35,978 nt of DNA from NCBI GenBank assembly GCA_002710215.1, contig PAJQ01000057.1, forward strand, positions 8,590-44,567, written 5' to 3'. This document shows, piece by piece, positions 1 through 8,490 of the stretch (positions are counted from its first letter, which is position 1; each line of letters starts with the position of its first letter). Below the pieces are notes generated by a model, which saw only the letters and a program-made list of their open reading frames with translations, was not told the DNA's origin and ran no database searches. Made by a program: the position numbers and the translations under genes. The stretch comes from Chloroflexota bacterium (GTDB lineage: Bacteria > Chloroflexota > Dehalococcoidia > Lucifugimonadales > UBA3495).

Positions 1-2
1 TG

Positions 3-137
3 AAAGTGGTCGGCGGCACCGATGGCGGGTTCTGCGACGCTTGCTTCACCGGTAACTATCCGGTGCCCGTCCAACTTGAGTTGACCAAACTGGTCTTGGA
101 GGAGCCGCCGGCGGAGCTTGAGCTCCTCTCCGATTAA
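3..137 (+). CDS. purF: Amidophosphoribosyltransferase, C-terminal end (partial)
   Basis: The window opens inside a gene whose last 44 codons are visible. The translated tail contains GGTDGGFCDACFTGNYPVPV, the typical C-terminal signature of glutamine PRPP amidotransferase, which makes 5-phosphoribosylamine in the first step of purine synthesis. The stop is TAA at 135-137. purM and purH follow on the same strand, so this is the upstream member of a purine operon. The catalytic N-terminal Cys and the PRPP site lie outside the window. Identification rests on a short but characteristic tail and on the neighbours. Confidence 0.88.
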   Translation, partial: KVVGGTDGGFCDACFTGNYPVPVQLELTKLVLEEPPAELELLSD

Positions 138-305
138 TGTCCATCAGGGGCATTTGATTTCCGGCCGTCTCATCCCATACGGCGGTTATCCCAAAACCGG
201 ACCCAGAATAGGCTCCCCCTTGCCATGCGGGTCCGGCTGTTTTACCCTTTTACTGCGGGGCGGCAGTCCAATATAACGTGGACGGCCCAGGGGAGGAGTA
301 GCCAG

Positions 306-1328
306 TTGACCAGTCAGGCTTACCGCTCATCCGGCGTGAATCTGGATGAGATGGACGCCCTGAAAGAACGGATAAAGGCATTTGCCTCGGCGACTCATGG
401 ACCCGAAGTCCTGAACCCCGAGGGTGGATTCGCCGGCCTGTTCCGGCTCAGGGGCTTTCGACAACCCGTGCTGGTGGCCAGCACCGACGGCGTGGGGACG
501 AAGATCAAAATCGCCGCTCAGTTGGGGCACTTCGAGTCCATAGGCCAGGATCTGGTCACACTCAACGTCAACGATATATTGGCCCGTGGGGCCAAACCCC
601 TCTTTTTCCTGGACTACATTTCATTCACCACCCTGGACGAGCAAGTGATGGACACCCTGCTTCGTGGCATCGTTTGGGGTTGCCGCGAGGTGGGATGCGC
701 GCTGATTGGCGGGGAAACCGCCCAGATGCCTGGGCCGGACGGTTCGGACCATCTGGAACTGGTAGGGTTTGTCGTCGGCGCCGCTGAGCCGGATGGATTG
801 ATGGACGGGTCTCACATGCAGCTCGGCGACTGCTTAGTCGGCTTTCCTTCCAGCGGTTTACATACCAACGGGTTCTCACTGGTGCGCCGCGTCTTCGACA
901 TTGATGACAACCCGTCGGTCCTGTTCCGCCGTTATGATGAGTTGCGGCACACCCTGGGTGAGGAACTGCTGATCCGGCACCGTTGCTATCATCCCATGCT
1001 GGAGCCGGTGCTAAAATCGTTCAAAGGATTGGCCCACATTACCGGGGGAGGACTGCCAGGTAAGATGCCGGCCATCCTACCCGGCCATTTGGCCGCCGAA
1101 TTTCGCCCGGAGACCTGGACGGCCCCGCCCATATTTGAGATCATCCAGCGGGAAGGGAAAATAAGCACAGACGAGATGTACCGGGTATTTAACATGGGCC
1201 TGGGCATGGTGGCGGTCTGCGCCGAGGACGACCTGACGACGATCACCGATAAGATACCCGACGCCCGAGTGGTGGGCCGGATCATCCAGAGAGACGATGG
1301 ACCCCAGGTAACCATACTCGATGGCTAG
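306..1328 (+). CDS. purM: Phosphoribosylformylglycinamidine cyclo-ligase (AIR synthetase)
   Basis: Makes aminoimidazole ribotide from FGAM using ATP. Family signatures are the N-terminal YRSSGVNLDEMDALKERIK and THGPEVLNPEGGFAGLF, then STDGVGTKIKIA, NDILARGAKPLFFLDY, IGGETAQMPG and the C-terminal HITGGGLPGKMP. The frame is open back to an ATG at 225, but family alignment and a strong Shine-Dalgarno (GGGAGGAG at 291-298, 7 nt spacing) favour TTG at 306. That gives 340 residues, normal for the family. It lies about 170 nt after purF and 105 nt before purH in the same direction. Confidence 0.95.
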   Translation: MTSQAYRSSGVNLDEMDALKERIKAFASATHGPEVLNPEGGFAGLFRLRGFRQPVLVASTDGVGTKIKIAAQLGHFESIGQDLVTLNVNDILARGAKPLFFLDYISFTTLDEQVMDTLLRGIVWGCREVGCALIGGETAQMPGPDGSDHLELVGFVVGAAEPDGLMDGSHMQLGDCLVGFPSSGLHTNGFSLVRRVFDIDDNPSVLFRRYDELRHTLGEELLIRHRCYHPMLEPVLKSFKGLAHITGGGLPGKMPAILPGHLAAEFRPETWTAPPIFEIIQREGKISTDEMYRVFNMGLGMVAVCAEDDLTTITDKIPDARVVGRIIQRDDGPQVTILDG

Positions 1329-1433
1329 ATCGGCCATCCGAGTCTGGGCAACTATTCAAAAAGTCAAACGGCCAACGGTCAGGGTGTATACCACCACCCT
1401 GTAGGGTGGAATAGAAGTGAGGCGGTCAAGCGG

Positions 1434-2966
1434 GTGAAAGCGCTCCTTAGCGTCTACGACAAGACTGGCATCGTCGAGTTCGCCCGGGGTCTGGCGGGCG
1501 CGGGATTCGAGCTAATCAGCACCGGAGGAACCCACCAAACCCTTGCACAAGAGGGCGGTCTGCCGGTGCGGCAGGTCTCCGAGGTAACCGGCTCGCCGGA
1601 GATTCTTGACGGCCGGGTTAAGACGCTGCATCCGGTGGTCCACGGCGCCATACTGGCCCGCCGGGATGTTCCGGGCCACATGGCGGAACTGGCCGAATAC
1701 GGTATTGGCCTCATCGACCTGGTGGTCGTCAACCTGTACCCCTTCCAAGCCACCATAAGAAAGCCCGGCGTCACCTTGGAAGATGCTCTGGAAAACATCG
1801 ACATTGGTGGCCCGACGATGCTGCGGGCCGCCGCCAAGAACTTCCCGTCCGTCGCAGTGGTTGTTGACCCTTCGGACTACTCTTGGGTGGCCGAAAAGCT
1901 GGCGGCAGACGGTCTGAGCCAAGAGGAACGCCGTGCTTTGGCGACCAAAGCCTTCCGCCACGTTTCTCAGTACGACGCCGCGGTCACCGGCTATCTTGAT
2001 GTGTCATCAGAAGAAGCGGACAGCTTGCCGGGAGAATTGACCCTTTCGCTGAACAAGCTTGCATCTCTGCGGTACGGCGAGAATCCCCACCAACAAGGCG
2101 CCCTCTACGTACCGGCGGAGGGTGGCGCCGGGGGGATAGCCCACGCCCAGCAGTTACACGGCCGGGAGCTTTCCTATAACAACCTGATGGATGCCGACGC
2201 GGCCTGGCGCACCGTTTCCGACTTTGCCGAAACCACCGTGGCCGTTATCAAACACACTAATCCCTGCGGCTTGGCCAGCCATCAGGACCAAGCCGAAGCA
2301 TACGAGCGGGCCTACCAGGGTGATTCGGTCTCGGCTTTTGGGGGCATCGTCGGGTATAACCGGACGCTCACCGCCCAAGCCGCGCGCGCGATGGATCCGG
2401 TTTTCTACGAAGTCGTAGTCGCTCCCGAATACGAGCCCGAGGCCTTGGATATATTGAAGAAAAAACGTAATCTGCGTATCCTGGCGGTAGGACCGAGCAC
2501 CGGTGGGCTGGACTACGATCTGCGTCCCATCACCGGTGGAGTGCTGGTCCAGGCGCCAGACGCCCTGGACGAAGACCCGGCCACTTGGGAAACCGCCACC
2601 GACCGCCCTCCCACGGACGCAGAGATGCGGGATCTGGCATTCGCCTGGAAGGCTGCAAAGCATATCAAGTCAAACGCCATCGTGTTTGCCAAAGACCTGA
2701 CTCTGGTGGGCATGGGGGCCGGCCAGCCCAACCGCGTGGTCAGCGTCCACCTGTCGGGGCGTGCGGCCGGGGATAAGGCTGCGGGCAGCGTCCTGGCGTC
2801 GGACGCCTTCTTTCCCTTTCCGGACAACATCGAACTTGCGGCGCAGGCCGGAGTCACCGCCATAGTCCAACCGGGCGGCTCGATCCGTGATGCCGAGGTC
2901 ATAGAAGAAGCCAACAAGCACAAGCTGGCGATGGTGTTTACGGGCGTACGCCACTTCCGGCACTAG
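1434..2966 (+). CDS. purH: Bifunctional AICAR transformylase / IMP cyclohydrolase
   Basis: Performs the last two steps of IMP synthesis. The N-terminal IMP cyclohydrolase domain (about 1-140) shows SVYDKTGIVEFA, ISTGGTHQTL and LDGRVKTLHPVVHGAIL. The AICAR transformylase part shows SLRYGENPHQQGALY, VIKHTNPCGLA, SAFGGIVGYNR, KSNAIVFAKD and the closing GVTAIVQPGGSIRD. At 510 residues it is of normal length. The start is GTG at 1434, with an AGTGAGG-like ribosome site upstream. The purM-purH gap holds a small perfect hairpin (CCACCC at 1394-1399, GGGTGG at 1404-1409, TGTA loop) without a T-run, which could stabilise mRNA. Confidence 0.96.
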   Translation: MKALLSVYDKTGIVEFARGLAGAGFELISTGGTHQTLAQEGGLPVRQVSEVTGSPEILDGRVKTLHPVVHGAILARRDVPGHMAELAEYGIGLIDLVVVNLYPFQATIRKPGVTLEDALENIDIGGPTMLRAAAKNFPSVAVVVDPSDYSWVAEKLAADGLSQEERRALATKAFRHVSQYDAAVTGYLDVSSEEADSLPGELTLSLNKLASLRYGENPHQQGALYVPAEGGAGGIAHAQQLHGRELSYNNLMDADAAWRTVSDFAETTVAVIKHTNPCGLASHQDQAEAYERAYQGDSVSAFGGIVGYNRTLTAQAARAMDPVFYEVVVAPEYEPEALDILKKKRNLRILAVGPSTGGLDYDLRPITGGVLVQAPDALDEDPATWETATDRPPTDAEMRDLAFAWKAAKHIKSNAIVFAKDLTLVGMGAGQPNRVVSVHLSGRAAGDKAAGSVLASDAFFPFPDNIELAAQAGVTAIVQPGGSIRDAEVIEEANKHKLAMVFTGVRHFRH

Positions 2967-3057
2967 ACCCAACGCAACACCCTCGCAAATAAGCCCTTCA
3001 AAGGGGTTTAGCTGGGATAGGTAATCGATACGGGATAAATCAAGGCGGGAATTGGAT

Positions 3058-3798
3058 ATGCCTTTGACCATCGACATTGTGGTACCCGTCTACAACGAGG
3101 AGCAGGCTCTCCCTCGCAGCATCCTCATCCTAACGGACTACCTCAGGTCCAATGTCATCAACCCTTGGCAGATAATCATCGCCGACAACGCGTCAACCGA
3201 CAGCACCCGCTCGGTTTCCGAGATGTTGTGTGAGAGGTATCCTGGAGTAAATTACCTTTACCTGCCCCAAAAAGGCCGGGGCCGGGCTCTGAAAGCCGCT
3301 TGGATGGAAAGCACCGCCGACATAGTTTGCTACATGGACGTGGACCTTTCCACCGACCTGGTCCACCTTCCCCAGTTGATCAACTCTATCGAATCAGGGT
3401 CGCACATCGCCATCGGCAGCCGGTTGAGCAAGGAGTCTAAAATCACCCGGTCCTTCCGCCGGGGGTTCATCTCCCGCACCTACAACTTGATGATTAAGTC
3501 CATGTTTTTTACCGGATTCCCCGACGCCCAGTGCGGGTTCAAGGCAATGACAAGGGAAACCGCCAGGACGCTGCTGCCGAAGATCAAAAACAACAACTGG
3601 TTCTTTGACACAGAACTACTGATAATCGCCGCCAAGGGCGGTTTCCAGATCAGTTCCTTGCCGGTCAAATGGGACGACGACCCGGACAGTACCGTGAACG
3701 TCGCCGGCACCGCTACCGAAGATATCAAAGGACTCTTTCGCCTCCGCTTTGGCGGCGTTCCCAGGGTCTCCCCGCCGGCCAGTCCCAATCGCCGGTAG
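3058..3798 (+). CDS. Family 2 glycosyltransferase, dolichyl-phosphate sugar transferase type
   Basis: A GT-A fold transferase that probably moves a sugar from a nucleotide sugar to a polyprenyl phosphate or related membrane acceptor. It opens with IDIVVPVYNEEQALPRS, then ADNASTDSTR, KGRGRALKAAW, and the metal-binding acidic motif YMDVDLSTD. DAQCGFKAMTRETA and WFFDTELL are typical of dolichyl-phosphate glucosyl/mannosyl transferase relatives. About 246 residues, with no hydrophobic C-terminal membrane segments, so probably peripheral. ATG 3058 sits 7 nt after AAGGCGGGA; an in-frame TTG at 3052 is possible. The product is not predictable. It stands alone between purH and an SDR. Confidence 0.85.
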   Translation: MPLTIDIVVPVYNEEQALPRSILILTDYLRSNVINPWQIIIADNASTDSTRSVSEMLCERYPGVNYLYLPQKGRGRALKAAWMESTADIVCYMDVDLSTDLVHLPQLINSIESGSHIAIGSRLSKESKITRSFRRGFISRTYNLMIKSMFFTGFPDAQCGFKAMTRETARTLLPKIKNNNWFFDTELLIIAAKGGFQISSLPVKWDDDPDSTVNVAGTATEDIKGLFRLRFGGVPRVSPPASPNRR

Positions 3799-3963
3799 GC
3801 GGAGCATTGGATCTGTCTACAGCCCCTGGACGAAGTAGCAGACGCACCGCAGATTCTCCCCCCACCCAGCCCCGCCCCGGCAGAGGGTGACCCCCATCTC
3901 CGGAAAAACTAACCTTTTGAAATCCCCGCAAACAGTTTAAATCCCCATGGAGGTTTTCAACTA

Positions 3964-4758
3964 ATGGAACTAGGCTTGAAAGAAAAGAACGTTATCGTCA
4001 CTGGAGGCGGGTCTAACATCGGCCGTTCCATCGTTCACGCCTTCGCCGCCGAAGGAAGCAACATCACCATCGCCGAGCTCTCCCCTAGCCAGGGCGAGGT
4101 AGTTGCCGGAGAGGTAAGCCAGATGAACACGGGAAGCCGGGTCAAGGTGATTGCCTGCGATGTCACCGACCCCGAACAGGTCGACGAAATGGTCGCCAAA
4201 TCCGTCGCCGAGTTCGGTAGCGTGGATGTTTTGGTGAACAACGTGGGCTGGACCATAGACCGGCTGTTCATGGAGAAGCCCCGGGAAGAGTGGGAGAAGG
4301 AGGTCAAGGTCAACCTTTGGGGGGCCATCAACTGCATCCACGGCGTATTACCTTCGATGATAGAACGTCAATCCGGCGCCATTGTCAGCATCAGCTCCGA
4401 CGCTGGACGGATGGGCGAATACCGGGAAGCGGTGTATTCCGCCTGTAAAGCCGGAGTAATCGCGCTGAGCAAGGCGATAGCCAGGGAAACAGGCCGCTAC
4501 GGGTTGCGGCTGAACATGGTGTGCCCCGGACTGGTGGTGCCGGGCGAGGACGAATCCATCAGCGGCGAGAGCATGTGGAATCAGATGAGAGACATCTTCA
4601 CCGAAGATGTATTGGAGCGGGTGAAACGGGGTTACCTTTTCCGCCGGTTGGCCAACGGCAGCGAAATCGCCAACGCGGTGGTGTTTCTGTCTTCAGACGC
4701 CGCCAGCTTCATCACCGGCCAAACCCTCAGCGTTAGCGGCGGCTACACCATGATGTAG
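3964..4758 (+). CDS. SDR family oxidoreductase, BadH-like
   Basis: A classical short-chain dehydrogenase of 264 residues. The Rossmann glycine motif is TGGGSNIG (13-20), the NNAG motif is NNVG, and the catalytic Ser145, Tyr158 (YSACK) and Lys162 are present. The segment SISSDAGRMGEYREAVYSAC resembles 2-hydroxycyclohexanecarboxyl-CoA dehydrogenase (BadH) and related acyl-CoA ring dehydrogenases, so a hydroxyacyl-CoA or alicyclic substrate is plausible but unproven. ATG 3964 follows GGAGG by about 8 nt. A strong terminator lies about 40 nt downstream, so it ends its transcript. The 165 nt upstream hold no gene. Confidence 0.88.
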   Translation: MELGLKEKNVIVTGGGSNIGRSIVHAFAAEGSNITIAELSPSQGEVVAGEVSQMNTGSRVKVIACDVTDPEQVDEMVAKSVAEFGSVDVLVNNVGWTIDRLFMEKPREEWEKEVKVNLWGAINCIHGVLPSMIERQSGAIVSISSDAGRMGEYREAVYSACKAGVIALSKAIARETGRYGLRLNMVCPGLVVPGEDESISGESMWNQMRDIFTEDVLERVKRGYLFRRLANGSEIANAVVFLSSDAASFITGQTLSVSGGYTMM

Positions 4759-4797
4759 ACCAAAATTTCCTAGCCACGGGCTCTAGTTAGGAAAAGA

Positions 4798-4826
4798 AAA
4801 CGGCCCCGATGATATCGGGGCCGTTT
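4798..4826. terminator. Bidirectional intrinsic terminator
   Basis: A perfect 13-bp inverted repeat: AAACGGCCCCGAT at 4798-4810, loop GAT, ATCGGGGCCGTTT at 4814-4826. The plus transcript ends in TTT; on the minus strand the hairpin is followed by TTTTCTTTT. It lies between converging genes (the SDR and the Cys/His-module gene) and should stop both. Confidence 0.9.
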
Positions 4827-4898
4827 AACGTGAGCATTGTCGCTTAGCGGGTGGCTACCCTTTAGGGGCCGCTTACCGCTGATTCCAGGATGGTCGTC

Positions 4899-5798
4899 CT
4901 AGAGGGCGACTACCTGCTCCCGGAGGGACTCCAACTCTTGGATGAGCTGGGCCTTGGTCTTCCGGTTGTCGGTCATGCCGTTTGAAGCTTGATTGTTCTG
5001 AGCAACCAACTCCCATGACCTGGCCTCGATCTGGGGCATCTTCTCTTGAATCAGCTTCTCATCAACCTCGGCGGCTATGGACGGGTAGCCTGCCCGTTCG
5101 ATCATGGACCGCAGGTTACCGGCCTTGAACTGGTCCAAGGTCCAGCGAAGAGTCTCCCCGGAGGTGGTGACGTCCCAATAAACCCGGACGTCCTGGTTGC
5201 GGGGTCCGTAGTGATAGTGAGGGCCCTTCTGGAAGCAGTCGAACGCCAGCAACTCCACTTCCTGACCGGCAACATCGGACAGGACGTGAATCGCCATGCC
5301 CTCGTCGTTGATCTGGGGCAGGTGGCGGTATTCCAGGCCGAATTTCAGGTTGCCGACTTCAATCTTGTCGCCCTCGACCAATTCGGGCATGAGGTGATGC
5401 ACGGTTCGCCGTCCGTTCCGGGACAGGTCCCGGCCCTTGGCCTCGGCTTCATCCAACGTCGTTGTTGATGCGGGACTGGCCTCAACAGCAGAGGCTAGCT
5501 CCTCATAACCGGCCCGGCGAATCATCGACGGTAGCCGGTGACGGATGTTGTCCATCGTCCAACCCAAGGGGTTGCCCGCGGTGGTCTTGTCCATATTGAG
5601 GCGGATGTTGTGGTTCTCCGGTCCGTAGTGGTAATGAGGAGTCTGGTCGAAGCAGTCGAACCGCAGAATCTCCGTGTCTTTACCCTCAACCTTGCCATAA
5701 ACCTGAACGCACAACCCCTGGTCCGGCATAAGATCGGTCCTGTATTCCATCGCGAGATCGACAGCGCCTGCGTTGATTACGGATGTTCCTTTCTCCAC
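4899..5798 (-). CDS. Unrecognised protein with two tandem FDCF...PHYHYGP modules and a coiled-coil tail
   Basis: A 299-residue protein with two homologous modules. Module 1 has FDCF at 47-50 and PHYHYGP at 54-60; module 2 has FDCF at 186-189 and PHYHYGP at 193-199. Each is followed by a TTxGxxLxWT stretch and then SMIRRAGY or SMIERAGY. The conserved Cys and two His (C49/H55/H57 and C188/H194/H196) suggest metal or small-ligand binding; this is inference. There is no signal peptide, so cytoplasmic. The C-terminus (MTDNRKTKAQLIQELESL) matches the linker that usually starts PAS-domain sensor kinases, but the gene stops there. GTG 5798 is chosen because AAGGAGGA lies 5 nt upstream; the frame is open about 67 codons further. 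I do not recognise the family with certainty. Confidence 0.8.
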   Translation of the reverse strand: MEKGTSVINAGAVDLAMEYRTDLMPDQGLCVQVYGKVEGKDTEILRFDCFDQTPHYHYGPENHNIRLNMDKTTAGNPLGWTMDNIRHRLPSMIRRAGYEELASAVEASPASTTTLDEAEAKGRDLSRNGRRTVHHLMPELVEGDKIEVGNLKFGLEYRHLPQINDEGMAIHVLSDVAGQEVELLAFDCFQKGPHYHYGPRNQDVRVYWDVTTSGETLRWTLDQFKAGNLRSMIERAGYPSIAAEVDEKLIQEKMPQIEARSWELVAQNNQASNGMTDNRKTKAQLIQELESLREQVVAL

Positions 5799-5949
5799 GA
5801 TTGTCCTCCTTATCCTTTTGTGAGTGCCCCAACCGTTACGAGAGGCTTCCCTTCCGGGAGCTGTACGCGCTGGTCTTGGGTACCCGATTCCACTGCCGGA
5901 TGTTGTACGGTGGGACGGCTGGCTAAACCCTTCCAACCATGCCATACAG

Positions 5950-5964
5950 GGGCAGTTGCTGCCC
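5950..5964. promoter_or_regulatory. Candidate operator palindrome at the transcription start
   Basis: A perfect inverted repeat GGGCAG-TTG-CTGCCC. It lies just downstream of the minus-strand -10 box at 5968-5973, so it should overlap the start point. It could be a repressor operator or a hairpin at the 5' end of the leader RNA. Confidence 0.5.
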
Positions 5965-5967
5965 GGA

Positions 5968-5995
5968 ATTATAGCATGATAATCAACTCTGGCAA
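5968..5995 (-). promoter_or_regulatory. Sigma70-type promoter of the Cys/His-module gene
   Basis: Read on the minus strand: -35 TTGCCA (5995-5990), a 16-nt spacer, and -10 TATAAT (5973-5968) preceded by TGC, an extended -10. It would give a leader of about 160 nt before the GTG at 5798. The interval 5799-6161 holds no convincing gene, only this promoter, the palindrome at 5950-5964 and the repeats at 6037-6094. Confidence 0.7.
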
Positions 5996-6036
5996 ACACT
6001 TTGTAGACATAACCATTTAGACCGGAGAGCTGTGCT

Positions 6037-6094
6037 ATTGCCGGAACACATTAATTGGGTTAAATTCTTGGAATTGTTCTATTTGCGGAACATA
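6037..6094. repeat. Imperfect direct repeats upstream of the lamin-tail gene
   Basis: ATTGCCGGAACACAT at 6037-6051 recurs as ATTTGCGGAACATAT at 6080-6094 in an AT-rich stretch before the lipoprotein gene. The spacing would suit two sites for one DNA-binding protein, but there is no independent support. No clear -35/-10 pair could be fixed here. Confidence 0.3.
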
Positions 6095-6161
6095 TGTGTT
6101 GAATCAAAATCCTGGCCGTACCGAAGACTAAACGGGAATAGCCACCTCCCGTTGGGGTTTT

Positions 6162-7249
6162 ATGCCGGTCGATTGGCAACGAAAGGGCCAGGTTTTTTTG
6201 GCGATATTTATCGCCGGGTCACTGATGGCCGGTTGCGGCCCATCGGAAGTTGCCGGGCCGCCTACTCATTCAGGGCCAGAGCCGACCCTGGCAGCACCCC
6301 AACCAAAGGTCGATTTACCGCCGGCCAGAGATCTAACCGCCACTGCCAACCCAACCGCAACACTAACCCCAACTTTCACACCGGCGCCCGCTCCTACCTA
6401 CACGCCCTTGCCAACCTACACCCTATACCCAACCTACACGCCTTTTCCCACTCCTACGCCGTTTCAGGCCCCGGCCCAACCAGCCCCTCCCGTGGTAATC
6501 ACCCCCACGCCATCGGCTGTAGCCACCTGGACACCGCGTCCCAGCCCGACAACCGCGCCAATTCTTATCGCCACGGATAGCCCGGAATTTCCGGCCACTT
6601 TAATTACGCCAACTCGTCCGCCCACCGCGACGCCACAAGCAACATCGGTTCCAACGCCCACGCCGGTGGTAACCCTCGCGCCCCCACCCACGGCTGTTCC
6701 CGTGGTTCTCCCAACATCAACCCCAGAGCCTCCAACTCCGGCGGCCACCCAGACACCATCTCCGACATTCGTTCCAACCGCCACGCCTGTCCCCACTCCA
6801 ACCCCGTCCCCCACCCCCACATCAACCCCAACTCCCAGCCCCACGGCCGTCCCCACTGCGACCCCTCCTCCAACGCCAACACCTACAAGTCCACCGCCAC
6901 CAGCAGGCAGCGTAGTGATCGAGTGCATCTTTTTCGACGGCCTGGTTCCCCGAAGCGAAGCCGACGAATATGTTAGATCGCCAACCTGAGCGCCGACACC
7001 GTGTCTCTGGAGGGCTGGCGGCTCCAAGACGTGTCCGACGGCTCACCTACATTCACGTTCCCCACTTATTCCATCGTGCCCGGGGAAAGGGTCCGGGTTT
7101 ACACCAATCAAGTGCACCCGGAATGGGGTGGGTTCTCTTTCCAGCGGGGTAGCTCTATATGGAACAACTCCGATCCGGATACCGCCCGCTTGTTCGACGG
7201 TCAAGGAGCGCAGGTGTCAACCCGAACCTATCCACCGGGGTGCGAGTAA
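6162..7249 (+). pseudogene. Lipoprotein with Thr/Pro-rich stalk and lamin-tail domain, broken by a -1 frameshift
   Basis: The N-terminus is a lipoprotein signal (hydrophobic run, then LMAGC with Cys25), so the product would be anchored to the outside of the membrane. About 210 residues of Thr/Pro-rich low complexity (TPTPSPTPTSTPTPSP style) form a stalk. From about 6912 a lamin-tail domain begins (IFFDGLVPRSEADEYV), but the frame hits TGA at 6987-6989. The domain resumes one frame over (SLEGWRLQDV, VYTNQVHPEWGGFSF, IWNNSDPDTARLFD) to the stop at 7249. Adding one G between 6974 and 6975 restores EYVEIANLSADTVSLEGW exactly. This is a recent mutation, programmed slippage, or a sequencing or assembly error. 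Such stalked lamin-tail proteins are common in Chloroflexota. Confidence 0.85.
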
Positions 7250-7329
7250 ATCCAATCTGGGCACACCTATTCTCACCAAGGCCCTCCTTGATTGGACCGC
7301 CTTCTCATGGGTGATATACTCCCAATCGC

Positions 7330-7353
7330 GCCTGCCATGGGCTCGCGGCAGGC
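7330..7353. other. Hairpin between the lamin-tail and LLM genes
   Basis: GCCTGCC at 7330-7336 pairs with GGCAGGC at 7347-7353 around a 10-nt loop. There is no T-run, so it is a weak terminator candidate at best. The rest of 7250-7471 is noncoding and becomes AT-rich (7377-7410), which may hold the next gene's promoter. Confidence 0.35.
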
Positions 7354-7471
7354 ATCCGGCCAGTAGCCGTCCCAAACAATTTATATTACATAACGTTGCA
7401 TTATAGATAGTTCGTCGAAGATCCATCCTAGACCGAACCAGAATGACTGTACCCAAAGGAGCACTTTTAGA

Positions 7472-8410
7472 ATGAAAGTCGCCATCAGTATCCCCCGGTT
7501 GCCCGACGGTCCCGGCCTACGCGCATTCGTGCAGCGGGCTGAGGCTTTGGGTTTCGATGCGGTCCTGGCGGGCGACCACATCGTTTTGCCCACCGGAGGG
7601 ACCCAACAGTATCCATATACGTCCGACGGCTCGTTTTCCCGCCCCGCCGATGAGCCGTTCTTGGAAACCATGACGTTGTTGGGATACTTGGCGGCCTGCA
7701 CCGAGACCGTCAAGTTGGGCAGCACCGTCATCATCCTGCCCTACCGCAATCCGGTGGTCCAAGCAAAGATGTTCGCGTCACTGGACGTTTTGACCAACGG
7801 CAGAATGATTTGCGGCGTGGGTGTTGGCTGGCTGGAGAAGGAGTTCGACATTCTGGGCGTTCCCTACGCGGAGAGGGGACCCATGACCGACGAGTTTCTG
7901 GAGATATTCATCGCCCTATGGACCCAGCCCGAGCCGGTATTCCACGGCCGGTTTTACGATTTAGAAGGGATTCAGTTCTACCCCAAGCCTGTCCAGCAAC
8001 CCCACATCCCCATCTGGGTGGGCGGCCACACTCGAAGGGCGCTGCGCCGGACTGCCAAGTACGGCGACTGCTGGCACACCACTCGCCAAACCCCGGACTT
8101 TGTGGCGCGAAACCTGCCCTATCTCCACCGGCAAATCGAGGAGGCGGGCCGCGACCCGGCATCCGTGTCCATATCCCTGAAGCGCAGCCTGCATTTCACC
8201 GACATGGGGCTGGGCGAAGGGGAATCCGTGCGCAGCGGCGGCGCAATCATCGGTACAACTCAGGAGATCATTGACGACGTTCACTACTGCCGGGAACTGG
8301 GCATAGACCAGCTAACCTACGACTTTCGGGTGGAAGGAATCGACCAGTCCATCCAAGTCATGGAGCACTTGGCGGACCGGGTACTGCCGGTGGCCGAGCG
8401 TCTGGGTTAA
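7472..8410 (+). CDS. LLM class (luciferase-like) F420- or FMN-dependent oxidoreductase
   Basis: A 312-residue TIM-barrel enzyme of the bacterial luciferase superfamily. Typical elements are the start MKVAISIPRL, AEALGFDAVLAGDHIVLP, the central LGSTVIILPYRNPVVQAK, the glycine-rich GRMICGVGVGWLEKEFDILG and IPIWVGGHTRRALRRTAKYGD. The pattern fits the TIGR03619-type F420-dependent group better than true monooxygenases, but the cofactor cannot be told from sequence alone. ATG 7472 follows AAAGGAG. The gene stands alone. Expansion of this superfamily is a known trait of SAR202 Chloroflexota. Confidence 0.9.
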   Translation: MKVAISIPRLPDGPGLRAFVQRAEALGFDAVLAGDHIVLPTGGTQQYPYTSDGSFSRPADEPFLETMTLLGYLAACTETVKLGSTVIILPYRNPVVQAKMFASLDVLTNGRMICGVGVGWLEKEFDILGVPYAERGPMTDEFLEIFIALWTQPEPVFHGRFYDLEGIQFYPKPVQQPHIPIWVGGHTRRALRRTAKYGDCWHTTRQTPDFVARNLPYLHRQIEEAGRDPASVSISLKRSLHFTDMGLGEGESVRSGGAIIGTTQEIIDDVHYCRELGIDQLTYDFRVEGIDQSIQVMEHLADRVLPVAERLG

Positions 8411-8490
8411 GTAATAGGAAGTCGTGTGCCGACGCCCAAGGACAAGCTATGAATCCGAGAATACGCAAAGCCATCCCTAGATTTCACATG

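Noticed and set aside
2990-3016. Terminator after purH (CCCTTCAAAGGGG)
   Set aside because: The arms leave too small a loop and there is no T-run beyond TTT; too weak to call.
5046-6020. Plus-strand frames opposite the tandem Cys/His-module gene
   Set aside because: The minus-strand gene has promoter, ribosome site, terminator and an internal duplication at protein level; the plus frames have none.
6464-7027. Minus-strand Gly/Val-rich frame opposite the Thr/Pro stalk
   Set aside because: It is the complement of the Thr/Pro repeats (ACCCCC-type codons); not a protein pattern of its own.
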